A stretch of 64,000 bases of DNA, from positions 2,922,501 to 2,986,500 of the forward strand of contig NZ_OY781882.1 in the NCBI RefSeq assembly GCF_963677125.1. The letters are read 5' to 3'. The position numbers were made by a program, and so were the translations under genes. This document shows positions 26,488 through 36,540 of the stretch, piece after piece (position 1 is the stretch's first letter; each line of letters opens with the position of its first letter). Source of the stretch: an uncultured Desulfobacter sp. Its GTDB lineage: Bacteria > Desulfobacterota > Desulfobacteria > Desulfobacterales > Desulfobacteraceae. The notes below the pieces were generated by a model. The model was not told where the DNA came from. It searched no databases and worked only from the letters and a program-made list of their open reading frames with translations.

Positions 26488-26539
26488 CTATCTAATTCGT
26501 TTTTACTGAAGATATCAGTTTAAATGAAAACAGGAGAAG

Positions 26540-27313
26540 ATGATGAACCAAGGCAAAATTGCCCTACAGGTCTTCTTTGCACTGATGATGTCATGGTCCT
26601 GTGATGCCCTGGCAGGAAATGTAAAAAAAGAGATCGAGGCCCCTGTTCATGAAGCGGTGAAAATTGAACAAAAAGCCCAAGGCAGGGAAGCTAAATGGCG
26701 CGCTGAAAAAGAAAAAAAGACATTGGAGTTTGAAGCCCTGGAAAAAGAACTGGCCATGGTTGAACAGGAACGAAACACGGAAGCGGCCCGAAAAACGGCC
26801 CTGATTGCAAACATCACCCAAACCACAAAGCAGCTTGAGGATATTGCCGAAATCGAAAGGCAGATGTCTCCATTTCTTAACCAATTATTAGACATACTAA
26901 AAACGTTAAACAAACAAGATCTGCCTTTCTTAACGGCAGAACGTGAAAAAAGAATTCAGAATCTTGAACTGTTAAACACCAACCCAGAAGTTCCGGTCAG
27001 TGAAAAATTCAGAAAATTAATGGAAGCCCTATTGGTGGAAACCGAATACGGCACTACCATTGAAGTTTATCAGCAGACCATCCCCCTTTCCGGGGAAGAG
27101 ACCCTGGTCAACATCTTCAGACTGGGCCGGCTGCGGCTTTTTTATCAGACCCTGGACAAACAGCAATGCGGGTTCTTCAACCCGGCCCAAAAGGAATGGC
27201 AACCCTTAAAGGATAGCTATCTAAAAACCATTCAGGCCGCCATAGACATGGGTTCCAAGCGCAAACCCGTTGAGATGTTAACCCTGCCCTTAGGAAGGAT
27301 CGTGGTCCAATGA
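26540..27313 (+). CDS. DUF3450 periplasmic coiled-coil protein of a TonB2-type system
   Basis: A 257-residue secreted protein with a signal peptide ending DALAG, a long charged coiled coil (~30-100), and a C-terminal domain ending PVEMLTLPLGRIVV, the hallmark of DUF3450. In Vibrio and other Proteobacteria such proteins precede ttpC-exbB-exbD-tonB and are thought to be accessory parts of the energy-transducing complex. AACAGGAG precedes two ATGs (26540, 26543). It is first gene of the operon and overlaps the next by 4 bases. Confidence 0.8.
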   Translation: MMNQGKIALQVFFALMMSWSCDALAGNVKKEIEAPVHEAVKIEQKAQGREAKWRAEKEKKTLEFEALEKELAMVEQERNTEAARKTALIANITQTTKQLEDIAEIERQMSPFLNQLLDILKTLNKQDLPFLTAEREKRIQNLELLNTNPEVPVSEKFRKLMEALLVETEYGTTIEVYQQTIPLSGEETLVNIFRLGRLRLFYQTLDKQQCGFFNPAQKEWQPLKDSYLKTIQAAIDMGSKRKPVEMLTLPLGRIVVQ

Positions 27314-28749
27314 AACGCACCCCCCAATATATACTATTCACTGTGGTTCCGGCTGTCATGCTGCTTTTCAGCCAGTGGGCATGGGCAAAGGATATGCGCG
27401 AGATTCGCATCGAAGCCCAAAAAATTGAACAAGCGATGAAACAAAAAGCGGCGGCGGAACTGTCTGCCGCCCAAAAGGCCGCCGGCGAAAGCCGCCGGCA
27501 GATTCTGTCGGACAGATCGAAACTGGACCGGGCCATTGCGGATTTAAAGCGGCAGATTACGGCCGTTGATGTAAAACTCAAAGCCCTTAAATCTGAAAAT
27601 GAAGGTCTGACGGCAAAAGACAACGCATTGACGGCAAAACTGGATGAAGCCCAGGGAACGATTCAGGAATTGTCCGGTGTCATCCGCATGAACGCCAAAG
27701 ACATCCGTTCTCTTCTGGATGACAGCTTTCTAACCGGGGTGTACCAACCCGATACCCGTTTTTTATCCACCATGGCAGATCAGTCCGTCATTCCAGCAAT
27801 GGATCAAATCAAAGCCATGTCAAATCTGCTTTTTGATCAGATTGACCAGGGTGGATCCGTCTGCCTGGAAACCGGTACAATCGTCAATCGCGAAGGAAAG
27901 GCCCAAAAGGGCCCGATCCTGATCATCGGGGCCTTTACAGCAGCATACCAAACGGACAGTGAATCCGGATTTCTTAACTACGCCCATGGAGAGAAAAAAC
28001 TGTATGCCCTGTCCAAACTGCCGCCCTCGGCCATGCAGAAACAACTTACCCGTTACATGGCAGGTAAAAGTGATGCCGTGCCCATGGATATTTCCCGGGG
28101 CGGTGCATTAAACCAGCTGATTCACGACTTGAGTCTGGCGGACCAGGTTCCCAAGGGCGGGCCTATTGTCTGGCCTATTCTGGCTATTTTGGCATTGGGT
28201 GCATTGATCACCCTGGAACGGCTCTTTTTCATATTGAAGAGAAGAATCAGCCTTGAAACCGTGTGCAGCAAAATCGAAACCCAGGCCGAAGACCAAAACT
28301 GGAATGCGTGTGCCGCAACCTGCGACCAGTACCGTAAAAATCCGGTTATCCGGGTCATCCGCTCGGGGGTTGACAGCCGAAATCTTCCCAGGGAAGACAT
28401 GGAAAATGCGGTCCAGGAAGCCATTCTCAAAGAGATTCCGCCCATGGAACGATTTTTATCCACCATGGGTATGCTGGCCGCCATTGCCCCCCTGTTGGGG
28501 CTGTTGGGCACCGTGACCGGCATGATCGACACCTTTCATGTCATCACCATGCACGGTACCGGTGATCCGCGCATGATGTCCGGTGGCATTTCCGAGGCCC
28601 TGGTCACCACCATGCTGGGCCTGTCCGTGGCCATTCCCATTATGCTCTCCCATACCCTTTTAAGCCGGTCCGTGGAAAACAGTGTGGGAATGATGGAAGA
28701 AAAGGCCATGGCACTGATCAATATCGTCCAGAAGTTCAAGGTGGCCTGA
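27310..28749 (+). CDS. TtpC-like MotA/TolQ/ExbB proton-channel protein with periplasmic coiled coil
   Basis: A 479-residue protein: signal peptide (ending WAWA), a coiled coil (~25-120), a periplasmic domain, then ExbB-type membrane helices starting VWPILAILALGALITLERL (~280). The TolQ/ExbB signature helices follow with MGMLAAIAPLLGLLGTVTGM and ALVTTMLGLSVAIP. This is the layout of TtpC of Vibrio TonB2 systems, needed with ExbB and ExbD to pass proton-motive force to TonB. It is coupled by ATGA-type overlaps on both sides. Confidence 0.85.
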   Translation: MKRTPQYILFTVVPAVMLLFSQWAWAKDMREIRIEAQKIEQAMKQKAAAELSAAQKAAGESRRQILSDRSKLDRAIADLKRQITAVDVKLKALKSENEGLTAKDNALTAKLDEAQGTIQELSGVIRMNAKDIRSLLDDSFLTGVYQPDTRFLSTMADQSVIPAMDQIKAMSNLLFDQIDQGGSVCLETGTIVNREGKAQKGPILIIGAFTAAYQTDSESGFLNYAHGEKKLYALSKLPPSAMQKQLTRYMAGKSDAVPMDISRGGALNQLIHDLSLADQVPKGGPIVWPILAILALGALITLERLFFILKRRISLETVCSKIETQAEDQNWNACAATCDQYRKNPVIRVIRSGVDSRNLPREDMENAVQEAILKEIPPMERFLSTMGMLAAIAPLLGLLGTVTGMIDTFHVITMHGTGDPRMMSGGISEALVTTMLGLSVAIPIMLSHTLLSRSVENSVGMMEEKAMALINIVQKFKVA

Positions 28750-29360
28750 TGCCGGCAATTCTTTATGAAAACCTTGAACTGATGAGGGACCTGATCCGGG
28801 CCGGCGGGGTGGTCATGGTACCCCTGGTTATCTTAAGCCTTGTGATGTGGCTGCTGATCCTTGAACGGGCCTTTTTTTTCAGACGGCTCTACAAAAAAAA
28901 CATGAACAGCAGCACGGCGCTGTCCCTGGTCCGGAAAAACACCCTGCCCGACCCGAAAATGTACCGCGGGGCCGTCAGTCTTTTGGTCACGGAGTTCATT
29001 GGAAACCGCTCGGGTTCCGCCCAGCTGGACCGCCACCTTCTGGATGCCGCAGTGACCCGGATCAACCGGCGCATGACCCGGTCCCTGGCAGTAATCGGGG
29101 TTCTGGCGGCCATGGCCCCGCTCATGGGGCTGCTGGGCACCGTCACCGGCATGATCACCACCTTTGACGTTCTGGCCATATTCGGCACAGGCAATGCCAA
29201 AGCCATGGCCGGCGGTATCTCAGAATCCCTGATCACCACCCAGACGGGTCTGATTGTGGCCATTCCGGGACTTTACATGAAAGGATTTCTGGACCGGCGT
29301 GCCGAACATTTAAGCCAGCGGATCCAGCGGATGGGCTTATACCTGAAAAGGCATCTATAG
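28749..29360 (+). CDS. exbB: ExbB-type proton channel subunit
   Basis: A 203-residue inner-membrane protein with three helices: VVMVPLVILSLVMWLLILE near the N-terminus, and the paired signature helices VIGVLAAMAPLMGLLGTVTG and SLITTQTGLIVAIPGLYM. The TLL-like TVTGM threonine lies in the ion path in ExbB/TolQ. Its start codon overlaps the preceding stop. It works with the following ExbD and TonB to energise the outer-membrane receptor of this operon. Confidence 0.9.
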   Translation: MPAILYENLELMRDLIRAGGVVMVPLVILSLVMWLLILERAFFFRRLYKKNMNSSTALSLVRKNTLPDPKMYRGAVSLLVTEFIGNRSGSAQLDRHLLDAAVTRINRRMTRSLAVIGVLAAMAPLMGLLGTVTGMITTFDVLAIFGTGNAKAMAGGISESLITTQTGLIVAIPGLYMKGFLDRRAEHLSQRIQRMGLYLKRHL

Positions 29361-29372
29361 GAGAGCAATCCC

Positions 29373-29792
29373 ATGCTAAACGTGTCAGCAAGCAGAAAAC
29401 ATAAAAAAAATGCGGCGGAGCTGAACATTGCCCCGCTTATTGATATGGTATTTATCCTGTTGATTTTTTTCCTTGTCACCACAAGTTTTGTCAAGGAGAC
29501 CGGTATTGATGTTTCCCGGCCCACCGCATCAACAGCAACCACCCAAACCAAAGCCACCATCCTCATTGCCGTGGACAGCCAGAACCGGGTCTTCATGGAT
29601 CACCGGGAGATCGACATCCGGGCGGTCAGGGCCAATACCGAACGGGCCCTGGCTGAAAACCCCGACGGGGCCGTGGTGGTGGTGGCAGACCGCCAATCGG
29701 ACACAGGCGTAGCCATCCAGGTCATGGATGGCTGCCGTCTGGCCGGGGCATCGAATGTCTCTTTGGCCGCAGCACTTCCGGAGGGGCAATGA
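29373..29792 (+). CDS. exbD: ExbD-type energy transducer
   Basis: A 139-residue protein with one membrane helix. The segment LNIAPLIDMVFILLIFFLVT carries the essential ExbD/TolR aspartate (PLID); the rest is a periplasmic domain ending in the VMDGCRLAGASNVSLA pattern typical of ExbD. AGGAGAG precedes the start and it overlaps tonB by 4 bases. Confidence 0.9.
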   Translation: MLNVSASRKHKKNAAELNIAPLIDMVFILLIFFLVTTSFVKETGIDVSRPTASTATTQTKATILIAVDSQNRVFMDHREIDIRAVRANTERALAENPDGAVVVVADRQSDTGVAIQVMDGCRLAGASNVSLAAALPEGQ

Positions 29793-30472
29793 AAACCATG
29801 GAAAAGCCCCTTGGCCTGGCCGGCGGATGGCAACCCTGGGCCGTGGCACTGGCCGGCACCCTCGCACTGAATTTGCTCCTTTTTTCCGTTATTCCCAATC
29901 TAATGAAACCCCAGGAGGCTGTCTCACTGTCGGGCCCCATGATTCAGCAAATCCAGCTCACCCGGCTGCGTCGCTCAACCATTGAACCAGAAGAGAAAAA
30001 AAAGACACCCCCGCCCAAGGCCCAACCTCAAAAACAGGTCGCCAAACCCAGGATGAACCGGCAAATCGTCCGGTCTCTTTCCCTGCCTTTTGAAGTCAAT
30101 CCCCGACTGCCCCAGGGACCAGCCACCATCTCCGTGCCCGAAGTGATGTCAACGTCCCTGGATAACTTGTCCCTGAACACACTTTTTGACACCGGAGATC
30201 TGGATCAGCCCCTGACGGTGATTTCCAGAATTCCGCCGGTGTACCCCTTCCGGGCCAAGGCCAAAGCCATTGAGGGCTGGGTCTCTGTGGAATTTACGGT
30301 GAATGAACAGGGCCGTGTGGAGGATATCAAAATCCTGGATGCGGAACCCAAGAAAATATTTGACGAGAGCGTGATGCAGTGTGTTGCCGCCTGGCGGTTC
30401 AAACCGGGCCGGGTCAACCGGGAAATTGTAAAGACCCGGGCCAGAACACGCGTCCGTTTTAAATTAAACTGA
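29789..30472 (+). CDS. tonB: TonB energy transducer
   Basis: A 227-residue protein: a cytoplasmic tail, one membrane helix (~18-35, LAGTLALNLLLFSVIPNL), a Pro/Lys-rich spacer (~65-85), and a C-terminal TonB domain with YPFRAKAKAIEGWVSVEFTV and VAAWRFKPGRVNR. It carries proton-motive force from ExbBD to the TonB box of the receptor encoded two genes downstream. Confidence 0.9.
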   Translation: MKTMEKPLGLAGGWQPWAVALAGTLALNLLLFSVIPNLMKPQEAVSLSGPMIQQIQLTRLRRSTIEPEEKKKTPPPKAQPQKQVAKPRMNRQIVRSLSLPFEVNPRLPQGPATISVPEVMSTSLDNLSLNTLFDTGDLDQPLTVISRIPPVYPFRAKAKAIEGWVSVEFTVNEQGRVEDIKILDAEPKKIFDESVMQCVAAWRFKPGRVNREIVKTRARTRVRFKLN

Positions 30473-30480
30473 GGTGTTTC

Positions 30481-31809
30481 ATGAATCTGATTTTAAAAAC
30501 TGTTATGGTCGTTCTTACATTTGCCGTGACTGTTTTTCCACTGGAAAAAGCCAAGGCCCAAAGTGATCAAAAAATGCCCATGGCTGTTCAGCATCTGCTG
30601 ATCAACGTCAGAAAAGCCATGGATAAAAATGATTATGCCGGTGCCGTCAAGCTCATCCAGGGGACCCAAGCCAAATCCCAAAGCAAGGCCCCGTGCAGCC
30701 ATCCCACTGTTTGTCTGGCCTTGGGCAATTGCTTTTTGATGCAAAAAAAAATGCCACAGGCCGAGTCGGCATATATAGCGGCCTTATCCTTAGACAAAAC
30801 TTACCTGGATGCCCAGGTCAACCTGGCCAAGGTGTATACGGACACCAACCGGACCGCCAAGGCTGCCGAGGCCTTTTGGGCGGCTTACAAACTATCCGAC
30901 CCCAAAAATTCAAAATACCTTTACTACAGTGCGGTTATGGCGCTTACCAACGGAAAGACCCAAACGGCAATCCGCCGATTTGAGTCTTTGTTTTCCACCC
31001 ACCCAGGCCAGGTCAACCGGCAATGGTGGGAAAACTATGCCAATGCCCTGGTTTCGGCCGAACAATGGAAAAAAGCCGCACCGGTGATCAGGACTCTGAT
31101 TGCCCAGTCCACGGGCGAATCCCGGATCAAATGGCAAGAGACCCTGCTGCAGATTTACCTGACCATTAACGACACCGGCAAAGCCCTGGACCTTGCCGGG
31201 ACCCTGAGCCGGCAGACCCCGTCCGAAGCCAGGTGGTGGAAGGCCCTGGTCCATATCCATCTAACCAGGGGGGAGTATGCCAAAGCCTTGGAGGATCTGA
31301 TCATCTATAGTTTTGTCACCCCGCTGAACCGGCAGGAAAAAAAACTGTTTGCAGACTTAAGTTTACAGTTGAACATCCCTGCCCGGGCGGTCCGCATGTA
31401 TGAAACCCTGATTCGCGAATCGGCCGGGGAAAATGGATACCCAAATCAAACCCGGCAGATGATCAACCGCCTGGTGTGTGCCTACCGGCAGATGGGCCGG
31501 GGGGACAAGGCCCTGGCAGTGCTCAACCGCTTTGATCCCCAAGCCGGAAATCCTGAACTTTTGCTGCTCAAAGGAGATGTTTTGTATGAAACAAAAAATT
31601 ATAAGGCTGCAGATAAGGCGTTCAGGACCGCAGCCCAAAAAAATTGTTCCCAAAAAGGACAGGCATGGCTGATGGCCGGATATGCAGCCTGGCAGTGCAA
31701 CAATCTTGTTGCCAGCCGCAACGCGTTTGAACAGGCAGCGCAATTTAAAGGCCAGCGCAAGGATGCCCTGGCAGCCATTGCACAACTCAAGAGAAGCAGC
31801 CGGATGTAA
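30481..31809 (+). CDS. Secreted TPR-repeat protein of the TonB2 operon
   Basis: A 442-residue protein with a signal peptide (ending KAKAQ) and degenerate tetratricopeptide repeats through most of its length, e.g. CLALGNCFLMQKKMPQAESA and ALSLDKTYLDAQVNLAKVY. A TPR protein immediately after tonB2 is usual in TtpC-containing TonB2 systems, where it is thought to organise the envelope complex. Its TAA overlaps an ATG at 31809. Confidence 0.8.
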   Translation: MNLILKTVMVVLTFAVTVFPLEKAKAQSDQKMPMAVQHLLINVRKAMDKNDYAGAVKLIQGTQAKSQSKAPCSHPTVCLALGNCFLMQKKMPQAESAYIAALSLDKTYLDAQVNLAKVYTDTNRTAKAAEAFWAAYKLSDPKNSKYLYYSAVMALTNGKTQTAIRRFESLFSTHPGQVNRQWWENYANALVSAEQWKKAAPVIRTLIAQSTGESRIKWQETLLQIYLTINDTGKALDLAGTLSRQTPSEARWWKALVHIHLTRGEYAKALEDLIIYSFVTPLNRQEKKLFADLSLQLNIPARAVRMYETLIRESAGENGYPNQTRQMINRLVCAYRQMGRGDKALAVLNRFDPQAGNPELLLLKGDVLYETKNYKAADKAFRTAAQKNCSQKGQAWLMAGYAAWQCNNLVASRNAFEQAAQFKGQRKDALAAIAQLKRSSRM

Positions 31810-31868
31810 TGTCAACCTATCTAGTGACCGGCAATACGCCGGAGAACAAAAATCTTAAGGAGGCGGTG

Positions 31869-34025
31869 TTGAAAAATCACGTATTGAAAGGCTGCACGTT
31901 TGCAGCATCCCTGATGTTGATCCTCTTTTGCATAAGCCCATTGCAGGCAGATGAAAAAAAAGCCGACAAAGATCCGGCCAATTCAAAAGTTCAAGAAATA
32001 GAAGAGATGGTTGTGGAAGACGAGGCCCGGGCCCAAGGGTATAAAACCACACCTTCCCAGACCACCATTGAACTTGAAGATATCACATTCATCGGAGAGC
32101 CCACCTTTTTGCTGGATGCCATCAAAACCAATGCCATGGTGGATTTCAGAGGGGCATCAGACCTGGACCCCGGGGTGGACAGCGTCTATCTGAACGGGTT
32201 CAGTGCCAAACGGTTTGTCACGGCCATGGACGGGGTGACCCTTCAAAAAACCGGCGGCCGAAAATCAAGCAACATTGTAGACTGGGCCCAACTGCCCTCT
32301 TTTTTGCTGGAGTCCGTTGAAATCCTTCCCGGCCCCCATTCCGCCCTCTACGATGCCAAAAGCATCGGCGGGGTCTTAAACATGAAAACAAAAACACCCA
32401 AAGCATACGATACCCGGGTGCCGGAGCTGACGTATACAACAGGATACCGGTCCTATGACACCTTTTCCAACACCGCCGTTATCCAGGGTGGGGTGGATAA
32501 ATTGATCTACGATTTTGCATACCAGAATTATATGACCGACGGGTATCTGCGCAACAGTGAAACCGAAACCAACATCGGGTTCGGACGCCTGGGATTAATA
32601 CTGCCGGGCGATGGATATATCACTGTCTCCGCCTCATTATCAGATATTGACCGGGATTCACCGGTCAATAACCCCGGTTTGACACAAGACGATGAGATAG
32701 ATGTTGATGGCAGCTACCCCGAGGTCACAGACAGTGTATGGGATGCCTGGCAGAATCCCACCTGGGACAGCACGGCCGAAACTTACCGTCTAAACTATGC
32801 CCAGACGCTTGGCATCAATCGGCTCAGTGTCGGCGCCTACTACGGGGAAGAGACCCGCGAGCGGGTCTATTTAGACTGGGTAAATGACAAAGACAAATCC
32901 CAGGGGACCCAAATAAGTGCCATGATCACGGACTGGTGGCAACAGGGCGGCAAGATCATGGACGAAATCAAGTGGGCCGGGGGGGAAACCACCGTTGGTG
33001 TCGACTTTACCCAGCTGTTTGACGAGGGGGTGGACGACAGCAAAACCGAAAGAATTCGCAAAAAAGGTGCCTTTGTCCAGCATAAATTCGGCATTATTCC
33101 CCATGTGGACATGACCCTGGGGCTGCGGTACGAAGATGTCAATATCTGGGTCAGCAACTGGTCCAACGGAAATCTGCACAATGCATATTACGATCAATAC
33201 ATAAAACGAGATTTTAACCAGATCATCCCCAAATCCATGACAACCTGGCATATGGACCACTTAGGGGACTGGTTCCAGGACACCACCCTTTCCGCCGGTA
33301 TCAGCAAAATCTGGCACGCTCCGGATTATCACGGGGATTATAACCCCCAGGGACGGCCTGCCGGTATCACCCTGGAGCCAGAACATGGCATGGGGTATGA
33401 CCTGATTTTAAACCGCAGGCTCTGGGGAAACATTAACCTGAAGGCCGGGTATGCATTCTATGACATCAAGGATTTCATCGCCACCAACAGAAGCTTTGCC
33501 CAATATTCAGGCGCCGGGGCCGGGGCATTGCGGTACAGCGATTATAAAGTAAACCTGGAAGAGGTATACCGCCATGGTGTCACCGTTGAGCTGTCGGGCA
33601 ATGTTACGCCGGAACTTTCCTTTTATCTGAGCTGGGCCTGGCAGAAATTTGAAAACCAGGGAGATGAACCCGCCGGTGAGACAGAACTGGATCAGCGGGC
33701 CGAGCACCAGGTCGGGATTGGACTGCGCTATGCCTTTAACGAAAAAGCGACTCTGATGTTGGATTACACCTACCAGAGCGATGAAACCACAGAGGTATCC
33801 GAAGAGATTGCCGACGATGTCTGGAATTTTCACACGGTGGATATCCCCGCCCACAGTGTGGTGGACTTAGGTTTTGAGTACAAATGCTTTGAACAGCTTG
33901 GCTGGCTGAAAAACGGCACAGTGAACGTCTTCATTAAAAATTTGCTGGACGAAGACTATTATGACAGCTCGGGGTATCCGGCCACAGACAGGACTTTCGG
34001 CGTTACATTTACCATCAAAATCTAA
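31869..34025 (+). CDS. TonB-dependent outer-membrane receptor
   Basis: A 718-residue receptor. I choose TTG 31869 because AAGGAGG (31857-31863) sits 5 bases upstream and the product then opens with a normal signal peptide (MLKNHVLKG...SPLQA); a longer reading from ATG 31809 has a poor leader. A plug domain follows (~70-200, DSVYLNGFSAKRFVTAMDGV, then VEILPGPHSALYDAKSIGG), then a 22-strand-type barrel ending in the terminal aromatic strand RTFGVTFTIKI. The ligand is unknown; the downstream peptide/nickel ABC genes suggest a metal chelate. Confidence 0.85.
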   Translation: MKNHVLKGCTFAASLMLILFCISPLQADEKKADKDPANSKVQEIEEMVVEDEARAQGYKTTPSQTTIELEDITFIGEPTFLLDAIKTNAMVDFRGASDLDPGVDSVYLNGFSAKRFVTAMDGVTLQKTGGRKSSNIVDWAQLPSFLLESVEILPGPHSALYDAKSIGGVLNMKTKTPKAYDTRVPELTYTTGYRSYDTFSNTAVIQGGVDKLIYDFAYQNYMTDGYLRNSETETNIGFGRLGLILPGDGYITVSASLSDIDRDSPVNNPGLTQDDEIDVDGSYPEVTDSVWDAWQNPTWDSTAETYRLNYAQTLGINRLSVGAYYGEETRERVYLDWVNDKDKSQGTQISAMITDWWQQGGKIMDEIKWAGGETTVGVDFTQLFDEGVDDSKTERIRKKGAFVQHKFGIIPHVDMTLGLRYEDVNIWVSNWSNGNLHNAYYDQYIKRDFNQIIPKSMTTWHMDHLGDWFQDTTLSAGISKIWHAPDYHGDYNPQGRPAGITLEPEHGMGYDLILNRRLWGNINLKAGYAFYDIKDFIATNRSFAQYSGAGAGALRYSDYKVNLEEVYRHGVTVELSGNVTPELSFYLSWAWQKFENQGDEPAGETELDQRAEHQVGIGLRYAFNEKATLMLDYTYQSDETTEVSEEIADDVWNFHTVDIPAHSVVDLGFEYKCFEQLGWLKNGTVNVFIKNLLDEDYYDSSGYPATDRTFGVTFTIKI

Positions 34026-34036
34026 AGGGAAATATC

Positions 34037-34951
34037 ATGAACATCCAAGCAACCTCCCAAACATTCTGGAAAGATCAGTGGCTGAAAACCATTGAACGAT
34101 CCAAAACGGGACAGCCGACAAGATCGGAGACTTCCGGCACCTGCGCCATGAACAAATGGGATAACATGGCAAAGGATTTCGCCCAGCGGACCCGCACAGA
34201 AAAGGCGTCCGCCAAGCGGGAAGCCACGCTGAAACAGCTTATGGACAAAGGGATTCTGACGCCTGAAACCCGGGTCCTGGACATCGGCGCAGGTCCGGGC
34301 TCCTGGGCCCTGCCCATGGCCAAACTCTGCGCCCATGTCACCGCCCTTGAACCTTCGGGCGGCATGATTGACATCATGTCTGAACGAATAAAACAAGAAA
34401 AAATTAATAATATTACCATTGTCCAGAACACCTGGCAGGAGACGAAATTGGCCGAACAGAGATGGGAAAAGGCGTTTGATCTGGTATTTGCCTCCATGAC
34501 ACCCGGCATTGACGGGCCGGATGCCGTCATGAAACTGATGGCGGCCTCCACCCATTATTGTTATATGAGCGCCTTTTCAGGTCCCGGCATGGGTCAACAG
34601 TTTGCACCCCTGTGGAAAAAATTTTTCGACCGGCCCATGCCCCAAAGGCACACGGATATCATCTATCCGTTTAACCTGATCTATGCTATGGGGTATCGCC
34701 CGGACATCACCTTTTCCTGGTGGGACAAAGAGATAGACTGGGACCGGGATCATACCATCCGTCATATCACCCGTTTTTTTCAATCCCATATGGAGATTAC
34801 CCGGGAGGCGGAACAGATCATTGCCGATTACGTGGAAGCCCGTTGCATTGACGGCAAATATGTACCGGCCGACCCGGTCTGCCGGGGAGCCATGACCTGG
34901 TCTGTTCACGAAGAACGTAGAACCACTCCGGGAGGGCTGGATGATTTTTAA
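34037..34951 (+). CDS. Class I SAM-dependent methyltransferase
   Basis: A 304-residue cytoplasmic protein. The SAM-binding core shows motif I VLDIGAGPGSWALPMAK and the acidic ALEPSGGM strand end, then DLVFASMTPGI. It lies between the receptor and the ABC transporter in the same operon and overlaps the binding-protein gene by 11 bases. The substrate is unknown; modifying the imported ligand, or a small molecule made to bind metal, are both possible inferences. Confidence 0.8.
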   Translation: MNIQATSQTFWKDQWLKTIERSKTGQPTRSETSGTCAMNKWDNMAKDFAQRTRTEKASAKREATLKQLMDKGILTPETRVLDIGAGPGSWALPMAKLCAHVTALEPSGGMIDIMSERIKQEKINNITIVQNTWQETKLAEQRWEKAFDLVFASMTPGIDGPDAVMKLMAASTHYCYMSAFSGPGMGQQFAPLWKKFFDRPMPQRHTDIIYPFNLIYAMGYRPDITFSWWDKEIDWDRDHTIRHITRFFQSHMEITREAEQIIADYVEARCIDGKYVPADPVCRGAMTWSVHEERRTTPGGLDDF

Positions 34952-36539
34952 ACCGCTGAGGCGTAAACTGTTTCAGAGCCTGGTTACCCTGGTGATATGC
35001 CTGTTTTTTCTGGTTCCTGCAGACAGTGCCGAAACCAGCCAGGGGGAGGTCATCCGCCTGGCCGGCAGGGACTGGGGATATCCCTCCCCCTACGCCCACT
35101 ATCCAAGAGGCCCGGGCGGATTTAAAATGTGCCTGATCTTCGACAGTCTGCTGGAACGCGGAGACCACGGCCTGATCCCCTGGCTGGCCACGTCCTGGCA
35201 GGTTGAAGAACAGGGAAAGGCGTACATATTCACGATTCGCCAGGGGGTCAAATGGCATGACGGCACACCCATGACACCCGAAGATGTGGCCTTTTCCCTG
35301 GAATATGCGACCCGGTTTCCCATGACCTGGTCCTATGTGTTTGACCGGATCGACCGGATTGAAATCCTTGAAGACAACAAAATCAAGGTCACCTTGAAAA
35401 CACCCACTGCATCCATGCTTTACAGTCTGGGCACCAGCCGTATCATCCCAAAACACATTTGGGAAAAGGTGGACAATCCCAAAACCTTTACAAAACCTGG
35501 GGCCGTGATCGGCACAGGTCCTTATCGGCTCACCGGCTACAGCCGGGAACACGGCACTTACCGGTTTGAAAATTTTGCCGATTTCTGGGGTCCGGCCGTC
35601 CGGGTCAAGCGGTTGGAGTTTATCCCGGTGAGTGAACCCATCCTGGCCTACCAGAAACACGAAATAGACATGATCCGGGTCTCCCCGGATCTTTTACCCA
35701 GATTTCAAAACAACCCCGAACATAAAATCCTTAAGAGTCCAGGATTCTGGGGATACCGGCTGCTGTTCAACCGCAATCTTCCCGGCCCGGCCCGAAAGGT
35801 TCAGGTCCGCCGGGCCTTTGCCTATGCCGTTGACCTTGACGAACTTGTGGGCAAGGTGGCCCGGGGCGCAGCCCTGCCCGGCCGGGCGGGTATTCTGCCG
35901 CCGGACCATGTCATGGCCGCCCAAAACGTGAAATCCTATGATTTTGATCCCAAAAAAGCGGGCAGGCTTTTGGACCAGGCCGGTTTTACAATGTCCCAAG
36001 GCAATGTCCGGACAGGGCCTGACGGCAAACCCCTGGCATTTGATCTGTTATGTGCCGGCGGCGAAGTCCGGATGGCGCAGATTTTAAAACAGCGCCTGGC
36101 GGCCGTGGGCGTGAAGATTCGCATCAAAAGCTGCAACGGTAAAACCCGGGACAGCCGGGTCAGGAATCAAAACTACGACCTGGCAATTATCGGACACGGC
36201 GGATGGGGCGGTGATCCGGATTATCTGATTGCCCACTGCACAGGAGACATCAAAAAATCCAGCTCGCCGTCGGCGTCCGGCGGTTCAGGATTGGCATCCC
36301 CGGCCTTGACGGCACTGCTGCAATCCCAACGCTCCCAGACCGACCCTGAAAAACGGCGGGAGATGGTTATCAAAATCCAGCAGATGGCCGCAGAAGAAGT
36401 GCCTGAAATCCCCTTGTTTTATACCACGGGGTACACCGTGTTCCGGCCGGATAAGTACGACGGGTGGATGTTCATGTTTGACCATCACAGTTTGGCCCAC
36501 GGCAAGCTGTCCTATTTAGATTGGAATGCATGGCCCTGA
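34941..36539 (+). CDS. ABC transporter substrate-binding protein, SBP_bac_5 (peptide/nickel) family
   Basis: A 532-residue periplasmic binding protein with a signal peptide (hydrophobic LVTLVICLFFLVPADSA), the family signature region GLIPWLATSWQVEEQGKAYIF followed by VKWHDGTPMTPEDVAFS, and a C-terminal AAEEVPEIPLFYTTGYTV. The family includes DppA, OppA, NikA and metallophore binders; no ligand residue pattern decides between them. GGGAGGG precedes the start, and it is tightly packed with permease genes. Confidence 0.85.
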   Translation: MIFKPLRRKLFQSLVTLVICLFFLVPADSAETSQGEVIRLAGRDWGYPSPYAHYPRGPGGFKMCLIFDSLLERGDHGLIPWLATSWQVEEQGKAYIFTIRQGVKWHDGTPMTPEDVAFSLEYATRFPMTWSYVFDRIDRIEILEDNKIKVTLKTPTASMLYSLGTSRIIPKHIWEKVDNPKTFTKPGAVIGTGPYRLTGYSREHGTYRFENFADFWGPAVRVKRLEFIPVSEPILAYQKHEIDMIRVSPDLLPRFQNNPEHKILKSPGFWGYRLLFNRNLPGPARKVQVRRAFAYAVDLDELVGKVARGAALPGRAGILPPDHVMAAQNVKSYDFDPKKAGRLLDQAGFTMSQGNVRTGPDGKPLAFDLLCAGGEVRMAQILKQRLAAVGVKIRIKSCNGKTRDSRVRNQNYDLAIIGHGGWGGDPDYLIAHCTGDIKKSSSPSASGGSGLASPALTALLQSQRSQTDPEKRREMVIKIQQMAAEEVPEIPLFYTTGYTVFRPDKYDGWMFMFDHHSLAHGKLSYLDWNAWP

Positions 36540-36540
36540 T